Below are positions 59,851 to 64,000 of a stretch of DNA of 64,000 bases, piece after piece. Made by a program: the position numbers and the translations under genes. The stretch comes from CAZGHS01 sp964525495 (GTDB taxonomy: Bacteria; Patescibacteriota; Microgenomatia; JALYQM01): NCBI GenBank assembly GCA_964525495.1, contig CAZGHS010000007.1, forward strand, positions 8,282-72,281, read 5' to 3'. Positions within the stretch are counted from its first letter, which is position 1. Each line of letters starts with the position of its first letter. The notes under the pieces were generated by a model. That model was not told the DNA's origin. It saw only the letters and a program-made list of their open reading frames with translations, and made no database searches.

Positions 59851-61128
59851 ATGAAAAAATCCGGCATAGTCAAAAAGATAAGATCCTACTGGCACATCCT
59901 CGGCCCGGGTCTCACCACTGGCGCCGCCGACGATGATCCTGCTGGTATCACTACATACTCTCAAACCGGCGCGCAATTCGGCTACCAACTCACCTGGCTC
60001 TCTCTCTTCACATTCCCACTCATGGGAGTCGTCCAAGAAATGTGTGCACGCATCGGACTCGTAACAGGCAGGGGACTAGCCGCAAACATCAAACTTCACT
60101 ATCCACGCATCCTGCTCTACACTTGCGCCATACTCCTTTTCCTCGCCAACACCATTAATATCGGCGCTAACCTCGGTGCCATGGCCAAAGCCACGCAGCT
60201 CCTGCTTCCATCTGTAGACTTCACCATTCTCATCCTCCTTTTTTCTTCACTCACTCTCATTCTCCAAATCTACGTATGCTATGAAAAATATGCCAAAGTA
60301 CTCAAATTCCTCACCTTCACACTTCTTGCCTATGTTGCAGTCGCATTCACCGTCAAACTCGATTGGGACCAAGTCATCCGCAGCACTCTCATACCTTCAT
60401 TTTCATTCACCAAAGAATATCTCTTCATCATCTGCGCTATCTTCGGTACGACTATTTCCCCTTATCTCTTCTTCTGGCAAACCAGCCAAGAAATAGAGGA
60501 TGAAATATCTCACGGCAAAAAAACCATCAAAGCCCGCCAAGTCACTACACCAAAAGACATCTGGCGGATGCGCCTCGACGTCTGGTCCGGTATGCTCCTC
60601 TCCAATGTCATAATGTTCTTTATCATCATCGCTTGCGCAGCCACGCTCTACCAAACAGGTCAAACTAATATCCAAACAGCAGCCGATGCTGCCAATGCGC
60701 TTAAACCAATAGCAGGCAACGCAGCCTACTTCCTCTTCACAGCCGGTATCCTCGGCACGGGTCTCCTCGCTATACCTGTTCTCGCAGGATCTTCCTCCTA
60801 CGCTATCTCCGAAAGCCTCGGCTGGAAAGAAGGTTTACACAAAAAATTCTACCAAGCCCACTCCTTCTACGGAGTCATCATTCTCTCCACACTGCTCGGA
60901 CTCATCATCAACTATATCGGACTTGACCCGATCCAAGCATTGCTCTACTCCGCAGTCATCAACGGTATAGTTGCACCGATCATGCTCGTCTTCATAGTCC
61001 TTCTCAGCAATAACAAAAAAATTATGGGAAAATTCTCCAACGGACCAATCACGCGGACAATCGGTTGGATCACTGTCGCAGTTATGACATTTGTCGCCCT
61101 CGCGACAATCGCGTCATTTCTTGGTTAA
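59851..61128 (+). CDS. Nramp-related divalent-metal transporter with altered metal-site motifs
   Basis: 425 residues, 11 helices. TM1 has LTTGAADDDPAGITTYSQTG where Nramp proteins have the D-P-G-N motif; TM6 has GTTISPYLFFWQTSQE where they have M-P-H. So the metal-binding Asn and Met positions are changed (DPAG, SPY). The protein is clearly in the Nramp superfamily, but substrate may not be Mn2+/Fe2+; Nramp-related Mg2+ carriers are one known departure. Own extended -10 element; monocistronic. Confidence 0.85.
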   Translation: MKKSGIVKKIRSYWHILGPGLTTGAADDDPAGITTYSQTGAQFGYQLTWLSLFTFPLMGVVQEMCARIGLVTGRGLAANIKLHYPRILLYTCAILLFLANTINIGANLGAMAKATQLLLPSVDFTILILLFSSLTLILQIYVCYEKYAKVLKFLTFTLLAYVAVAFTVKLDWDQVIRSTLIPSFSFTKEYLFIICAIFGTTISPYLFFWQTSQEIEDEISHGKKTIKARQVTTPKDIWRMRLDVWSGMLLSNVIMFFIIIACAATLYQTGQTNIQTAADAANALKPIAGNAAYFLFTAGILGTGLLAIPVLAGSSSYAISESLGWKEGLHKKFYQAHSFYGVIILSTLLGLIINYIGLDPIQALLYSAVINGIVAPIMLVFIVLLSNNKKIMGKFSNGPITRTIGWITVAVMTFVALATIASFLG

Positions 61129-61134
61129 CACAAC

Positions 61135-61163
61135 TTGGAAAGATACTATAGGTAGGATATAAT
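61135..61163 (+). promoter_or_regulatory. Promoter of the small gene at 61193
   Basis: TTGGAA (61135-61140), 17 bases, TATAAT (61158-61163). Start near 61170; leader about 23 bases. Confidence 0.55.
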
Positions 61164-61192
61164 TGAAAGCAAATATTATATGGCAACTATCT

Positions 61193-61456
61193 ATGACTGA
61201 AAAAGGCACACGATCATTAGAAGAACTTATAAAAGCCCAAACAAAGTTTATGGAATTTGCTGCAGTACTAGATGCAGATAGGCGGCGACTTCAAGATAAG
61301 CTAGCCCTTATAAGAGGTAGTAACGACGTAGTAAATCAACTCATAGGAGGTATGAGTCGAGAAGAATATCTAGAAATAAAAAGGCGATTGCTTGAAAGTA
61401 CTACAACGTCACAGTCAAACGGAGTAGTAAATCATCCAAATAGGGATACAAAATAA
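61193..61456 (+). CDS. Small helical protein, unknown
   Basis: 87 residues from ATG 61193 (in-frame TTG 61163 lies on the -10 and is rejected). Mostly helical and charged (KAQTKFMEFAAVLDADRRRL, SREEYLEIKRRLLES). No motif or membrane helix. A promoter is present, but no Shine-Dalgarno site. It converges with the next small gene with one base between stops. Confidence 0.5.
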   Translation: MTEKGTRSLEELIKAQTKFMEFAAVLDADRRRLQDKLALIRGSNDVVNQLIGGMSREEYLEIKRRLLESTTTSQSNGVVNHPNRDTK

Positions 61457-61457
61457 G

Positions 61458-61661
61458 TTAACGGCTAGAACGAACAAAACGTCGAATACCTATTGTAACT
61501 CGCCAAGTAAAGCCTTCTTGATTAGCAATGATTCGACGCCTCGTCTCCAACTCATCTACGTGGAGGACATTTTTGCGTAAGCCACTTACTGCAGTTTCCG
61601 CTTTTTGAGCAGCAGTATGCATTTCTCGAGGAGTAATTTTATTGAAACCTTCGTGTATCAT
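61458..61661 (-). CDS. Small basic protein, unknown
   Basis: 67 residues, rich in Arg (ELETRRRIIANQEG, GIRRFVRSSR). No family recognised. An extended -10 (TGGTATAAT, 61673-61668 on the minus strand) lies exactly six bases before its ATG, the same architecture as the well-identified genes, which is the main support for it being real. Confidence 0.55.
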   Translation of the reverse strand: MIHEGFNKITPREMHTAAQKAETAVSGLRKNVLHVDELETRRRIIANQEGFTWRVTIGIRRFVRSSR

Positions 61662-61667
61662 AAACCT

Positions 61668-61673
61668 ATTATA
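61668..61673 (-). promoter_or_regulatory. -10 element of the small basic protein gene
   Basis: Minus strand TATAAT with TG one base upstream (extended), six bases, ATG 61661. Confidence 0.55.
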
Positions 61674-61703
61674 CCAAATTAATTAAAAGTAACCTGAGAG
61701 CCA

Positions 61704-61806
61704 GAGTAGAAAGAAACAAAGCACAAAACGCTTAACACAGTGATTTGCAATAATGCAAAGCTGTATTGACTGCGCTAGGCACTTCGTATTTTGCTTCTTT
61801 CTACTC
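61704..61806. other. 103-base inverted-repeat element with inner hairpin
   Basis: Outer arms GAGTAGAAAGAA (61704-61715) plus CAAA (61717-61720) pair with TTTG (61790-61793) plus TTCTTTCTACTC (61795-61806), one mismatch. Inside, ACAG/CTGT enclose TTTGCA-ATAA-TGCAAA (around 61744-61759). No ORF inside. Lies at the border where sequence character changes. Confidence 0.5.
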
Positions 61807-61808
61807 AA

Positions 61809-61822
61809 ACTCCCAAGCTACC
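61809..61822 (+). repeat. 14-base direct repeat, copy 1
   Basis: ACTCCCAAGCTACC, repeated exactly at 63777-63790. The two copies bracket the SD-led small-ORF region. Confidence 0.6.
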
Positions 61823-62069
61823 CTTGCCGGCGGCGAGTTGGTGGATAGGCTGCCATCACTTCACTCGCACGATCGAGATCGTGTCGGAGCAGATTCGATG
61901 GGTGATCGCGGTATGTTTGCCGCACAGGCTCTTGCGGAATTGGCTTGCCTGGCTCAGGATGTGCCGCATATTGCATATGCTGACGCGGGTGATTTCCAAC
62001 GGCCTTGATTCCTTCAGCAAGTCTATGAAGCGTTGCTTTTGGAACAGTGACGTCCTGACGCTTTCGCAT
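61818..62069 (-). CDS. Small ORF with strong Shine-Dalgarno site, basic protein
   Basis: 83 residues from ATG 62069, GC-richer than the genome. GAGGAG lies five bases before the ATG (62080-62075). Sequence is basic and polar (MRKRQDVTVPKATLHRL, RQTYRDHPSNLL), with no known motif. Other frames are also open here (a different minus frame 61856-62116 and plus frames), so the choice rests on the Shine-Dalgarno site. Confidence 0.4.
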   Translation of the reverse strand: MRKRQDVTVPKATLHRLAEGIKAVGNHPRQHMQYAAHPEPGKPIPQEPVRQTYRDHPSNLLRHDLDRASEVMAAYPPTRRRQG

Positions 62070-62172
62070 GGTTTCTCCTCTATGTGAATTCGGATCCAGT
62101 TTGCTGCCCGCTTCATACTTCAAGCATTGCTGCTTAAAATATCGTCCCATCCATAGGACCAGCATTGAGATT

Positions 62173-62225
62173 GTTTGAGCGGGGTAGCATACCTCATAAA
62201 ATAAGGCATTCTATCCCGCCCAAAC
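62173..62225. repeat. 53-base near-perfect hairpin
   Basis: GTTTGAGCGGGGTAG (62173-62187) pairs with CTATCCCGCCCAAAC (62211-62225), 13 of 15 Watson-Crick and two that are G-U or A-C depending on strand, with further pairing inside (CCT/AGG). No T run on either side, so not a standard terminator. Confidence 0.6.
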
Positions 62226-62314
62226 GAGTAAAAAGAAGCTCATATGCTATTACACATATGCCTTCATTCATCCCCAAACAGGGGACATATCTGACTCTCA
62301 TGTAAAAGAACTAT

Positions 62315-62337
62315 ATTCTGAAACAATATTTCAGAAT
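62315..62337. repeat. Nine-base perfect hairpin after the small-ORF operon
   Basis: ATTCTGAAA (62315-62323), loop CAATA, TTTCAGAAT (62329-62337). On the minus strand it lies 46 bases after the last AT-rich small ORF and may end its transcript, although the following T run is poor. Confidence 0.5.
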
Positions 62338-62382
62338 GGCAGTATTATACACCATTTAATCAAATATGTAAATTACTATAGG

Positions 62383-62574
62383 TTAGGCAGAATCTACCTT
62401 TTTGTACTCCGGTACAGCAGGTTCATTTGGGGTAACTAAACCTTTTTGGTCGTTTTGAACTCCTTCTTGAACATCAGCAGTTTTTTGATCAATCTCTCTA
62501 GCTTTTATATCAAGCTGAACTTGCTTATCTGGACTAAGTCTAGATGTAAGGGGTGTTTCACTATTTTCTGTCAT
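62383..62574 (-). CDS. Small acidic/polar protein with strong Shine-Dalgarno site
   Basis: 63 residues, hydrophilic, no cysteine or membrane helix; central helix KQVQLDIKAREIDQKTADVQ. AGGAGG (62588-62583) is eight bases before the ATG. TATTATAAT on the minus strand at 62608-62600 may be a promoter. Unknown function. Confidence 0.55.
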   Translation of the reverse strand: MTENSETPLTSRLSPDKQVQLDIKAREIDQKTADVQEGVQNDQKGLVTPNEPAVPEYKKVDSA

Positions 62575-62631
62575 ATAAAATACCTCCTAATATAAATTAA
62601 TTATAATATATTTTGTAATCCCTTTTCGGCT

Positions 62632-62793
62632 TCAATTTGCCTCATCAGTTAGAGAAGTAACTCTAAAAAGGGTGACAGCGAGAGGAAGAATGGAAGAAAC
62701 TAGAAAGAATATTATTAACATAAGTATAGAGTTAAAAAGATGCACAATCGCAACTTCAACTTTATAACATAATGTTAATTTTTCTCCTTTCAT
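62632..62793 (-). CDS. Small single-helix membrane protein
   Basis: 53 residues: MKGEKLTLCYKVEV, then a hydrophobic helix (about 15-41, with LMLIIFFLV) and a short polar tail. AAGGAG (62806-62801) is seven bases before the ATG, and the ATG overlaps the stop of the preceding ORF (ATGA). Too short for routine ORF calling. Unknown function. Confidence 0.6.
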   Translation of the reverse strand: MKGEKLTLCYKVEVAIVHLFNSILMLIIFFLVSSILPLAVTLFRVTSLTDEAN

Positions 62794-62966
62794 GTCTTAT
62801 CTCCTTTCTCCTCGTCACTGTCTGATTCTTTTTGAATAATTCGAATATCGCTAACCATTTTGTGGTCAAGTGAAGAGAAAACTTTAGGATATTCTTCCAT
62901 AGAAGAGATATCTTGTACATTTTCCCATTTAAGCGAATTATTCTTGCGAACTTGAACAGTAAACAT
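62790..62966 (-). CDS. Small soluble protein, coupled to the membrane peptide
   Basis: 58 residues: MFTVQVRKNN, then KWENVQDISSMEEYPKVF and an acidic C-terminus (ESDSDEEKGDKT). AGGAGG (62977-62972) lies five bases before the ATG. The stop shares four bases with the next ATG, so the pair is translationally coupled. Unknown function. Confidence 0.6.
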   Translation of the reverse strand: MFTVQVRKNNSLKWENVQDISSMEEYPKVFSSLDHKMVSDIRIIQKESDSDEEKGDKT

Positions 62967-63009
62967 TTATCCCTCCTATATTGCTTATAAAAACTTGATG
63001 TAGATTTGC

Positions 63010-63061
63010 ACCAGCGTGGTCGAGTTAAACTCTAGTACATTAGAAATGTACCCACGCTGGT
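63010..63061. other. Three-way-junction structure (ncRNA or cruciform candidate)
   Basis: Closing stem ACCAGCGTGG (63010-63019)/CCACGCTGGT (63052-63061), ten perfect pairs. Inside, hairpin GAGTT-A-AACTC (63022-63032) and hairpin GTACATT-AGA-AATGTAC (63035-63051). Only four bases in the whole 52 are unpaired linkers besides the loops. Lies between two minus-strand small ORFs. Confidence 0.65.
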
Positions 63062-63083
63062 CTCGCTATTCAGTTATTCAGAA

Positions 63084-63221
63084 TTACTTCGGGGGAAGTT
63101 GATCCTGAATCTCAGGGAGTATATTCCACACCGGTGGGAGTGGGGGTGCTTCCTGAGCTGGTGTGGCTGGCGCTTCTTCAAAATCGTCGTCGTTGAGCAG
63201 GTCAATTGAGCTAGGGTTCAT
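63084..63221 (-). CDS. Small acidic/proline-rich ORF
   Basis: 45 residues: MNPSSIDLLNDDDFEEA, then a proline-rich stretch (APATPAQEAPPLPPVW) and LPEIQDQLPPK. AAGGA (63234-63230) is eight bases before the ATG. GC-rich relative to the rest of the window. Unknown. Confidence 0.5.
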   Translation of the reverse strand: MNPSSIDLLNDDDFEEAPATPAQEAPPLPPVWNILPEIQDQLPPK

Positions 63222-63260
63222 GGTGTTATTCCTTCTTGCTTCAATTCAGATTAGATCAGA

Positions 63261-63413
63261 TTATTCAGCGTCGTCGTCGGACTCATCCTTGTCACCAGCT
63301 TCTAGGCGGGCGAAGATGTCATCAAGTTCCGTGTCATCCGTGTCATCAAGTTCGGGAATAACCGCGACGACCAGGGACAGCAGGATCAGGTTGACGATGA
63401 GTTTCTTAAGCAT
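63261..63413 (-). CDS. Small ORF with signal-like helix and acidic tail
   Basis: 50 residues: MLKKLIVNLILLSLVVAVIP (signal or membrane helix), then a very acidic tail (ELDDTDDTELDD, KDESDDDAE). AGGAGG (63425-63420) sits six bases before the ATG. GC-rich codons (CTG, GTC, GAC) unlike the chromosome. It may be a secreted peptide; unknown. Confidence 0.55.
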   Translation of the reverse strand: MLKKLIVNLILLSLVVAVIPELDDTDDTELDDIFARLEAGDKDESDDDAE

Positions 63414-63472
63414 GGGATACCTCCTAGATTACCGCACATGCACACATTAGTGTGTACACTTGACCATTTGGC

Positions 63473-63597
63473 TGCGGCTCGCAGAATTCATGCACTGCTC
63501 ATGCGGAGTACTACAAAACAAAACCTGCACAAAAGTGAGGTTCTGACAGTATTTGTAGAAATCGACACAAGTAGGAACACAAACCCTGCGAGCCGCA
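63473..63597. repeat. 12-base inverted repeat enclosing 101 bases
   Basis: TGCGGCTCGCAG (63473-63484) and CTGCGAGCCGCA (63586-63597), perfect; extends by two more pairs after one mismatch. Confidence 0.6.
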
Positions 63598-63762
63598 ACC
63601 AAGACGGTTGGGTAGGTAGGAAGTACCATTCGGCATCAAGCACAAAAACAAATAGAAGAGAAAATTTAAGAAAAGAGATATCTTGCTCCCAGTGGGAACA
63701 AGACCTTACCTATCCTCATGGGGTAGGGTGCGGGTGGTAGTGGCGTGGCGCCTTTCGGCGTA

Positions 63763-63816
63763 GACAACGTTGGGCTACTCCCAAGCTACCTCAGGAGTAA
63801 TCAGCCTCTCGTTGTC
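63763..63816. other. Branched inverted-repeat structure containing repeat copy 2
   Basis: Closing stem GACAACG (63763-63769)/CGTTGTC (63810-63816); inside, hairpin TTGGG-CTACT-CCCAA (63770-63784) and a weaker GCT/AGC helix. The 14-base direct repeat copy lies within it. Confidence 0.5.
63777..63790 (+). repeat. 14-base direct repeat, copy 2
   Basis: ACTCCCAAGCTACC, identical to 61809-61822. Confidence 0.6.
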
Positions 63817-63900
63817 AAAGTGCTACTGAGCTTATTCAGCTCAGACTCATATTGGACTCGGAACTCTCAAATGAGCTCAAACTCCTTTATGAGTATTTAC

Positions 63901-63929
63901 ACTATATCATGAAATACCTCATTTGTCAA
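63901..63929 (-). promoter_or_regulatory. Consensus-like minus-strand promoter heading the small-ORF region
   Basis: Minus strand TTGACA (63929-63924), 17 bases, TATAGT (63906-63901). Start near 63894, about 480 bases before the first SD-led small ORF. Confidence 0.65.
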
Positions 63930-64000
63930 TACTATAGGTCTAAATCGTAATACTTCATAAGCATGGAAACAGTTGCGAAGAAAAGAGACGGGTGTCAAAC

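Larger units (their letters stand above)
63414..63900 (-). other. Long, apparently non-coding leader upstream of the small ORFs
   Basis: No convincing ORF in this stretch. Read on the minus strand it contains a stem TGAGCT-GAATA-AGCTCA, a GAAA tetraloop hairpin CGCC-GAAA-GGCG, a CTTGTTCCC/GGGAGCAAG hairpin, the element at 63763-63816, and a 12-base inverted repeat (63473-63484/63586-63597). Could be a structured regulatory RNA. Confidence 0.45.

Noticed and set aside
61766..62116. Open plus frames and another minus frame (61856-62116) over the 61818-62069 ORF
   Set aside because: Only the 62069 minus frame has a Shine-Dalgarno site at proper distance; still uncertain, as several frames are open in this GC-richer stretch.
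63163..63450. 95-residue Ser-rich plus-strand ORF
   Set aside because: Antisense to two small acidic ORFs with good Shine-Dalgarno sites; its serines come from reverse-complemented Asp/Glu codons, and it has no ribosome site.
63438..63740. 100-residue plus-strand ORF near the window end
   Set aside because: No Shine-Dalgarno or -10 site at its start, no recognisable protein pattern, and it crosses the inverted-repeat structure.
1..64000. tRNA, rRNA, tmRNA and CRISPR arrays
   Set aside because: No T-loop-like GTTCRA sequences with matching stems, no rRNA-like stretch and no regularly spaced repeats were found on reading intergenic regions; a weak RNA gene could be missed by eye.
1..64000. 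Alternative genetic code (UGA recoded)
   Set aside because: Several well-identified genes end at UGA at the expected length (for example alr at 33839), so UGA is a stop here.

Overview
The window looks like a chromosomal segment of an uncultured bacterium of the candidate phyla radiation (Patescibacteria), perhaps Microgenomates-like; the exact clade cannot be fixed by eye. Reasons: an AT-rich, gene-dense genome with UGA used as a normal stop, a short alanyl-tRNA synthetase, many multi-membrane-span sugar transferases, Thr/Pro-rich secreted proteins (one with an LPxAG sorting signal), few Shine-Dalgarno sites, and no ribosomal RNA, tRNA, CRISPR or transposase genes in 64 kb. Two 10-N runs (620-629 and 41338-41347) show it is a scaffold; each interrupts a gene.

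Layout. 1-9.3 kb: surface-glycan region with four large membrane proteins (at least two GT39/PMT-like), a GT4 glycosyltransferase and a radical SAM enzyme. 9.3-15.5 kb: alaS, an S66 LD-carboxypeptidase, an LPKAG surface protein and a lysS fused to a B3/4 domain. 15.5-25 kb: a PA14 surface protein, a DHH phosphoesterase, a DNRLRE stalk protein, a family-4 uracil-DNA glycosylase lacking the usual Fe-S cysteines, and an M20 peptidase next to an ATP-grasp ligase. 25-33.8 kb: an ACT-domain protein, an actin-like/baseplate-J-like transmembrane fusion, then a cell-wall run (mltG, MurF-like, NUDIX, ddl, TfoX_N, alr). 34-41.3 kb: rpoB and rpoC behind a leader with two terminator-like hairpins. 41.3-47.3 kb: SNase-like nuclease, an unusual ABC protein, M32 carboxypeptidase, DUF1003. 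47.5-53.9 kb: a glycan cluster of two GT4 enzymes, an (alpha/alpha)6-type protein and three GH130-clan proteins. 54-61.5 kb: histidine kinase with a P-loop protein, a DUF2079 membrane protein, hflX, a GH25-like secreted protein and an Nramp-like transporter. 61.7-64 kb: a different kind of region with six short minus-strand ORFs, nearly all led by strong Shine-Dalgarno sites, separated by conspicuous inverted-repeat structures and headed by a sigma70-type promoter and a long apparently non-coding leader.

The strongest global signal is the gene-start architecture. Across the first 61.7 kb, first genes of transcription units repeatedly have a TANNNT -10 hexamer with exactly 6 (sometimes 7-9) bases before the start codon, the spacing expected of leaderless mRNAs. 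Downstream genes instead overlap their neighbours (ATGA) or follow within a few bases. Clear Shine-Dalgarno sites occur only at rpoB, rpoC, one GH130-like gene and the small ORFs of the last 2 kb. This signature also corrects several starts (1948-3882, 12296, 13331, 15562, 20123, 29187, 42629, and the GTG at 59083). The best candidates for something undescribed are the 61.7-64 kb small-ORF/structured-RNA region and a 127-base multibranched element at 57774-57900.
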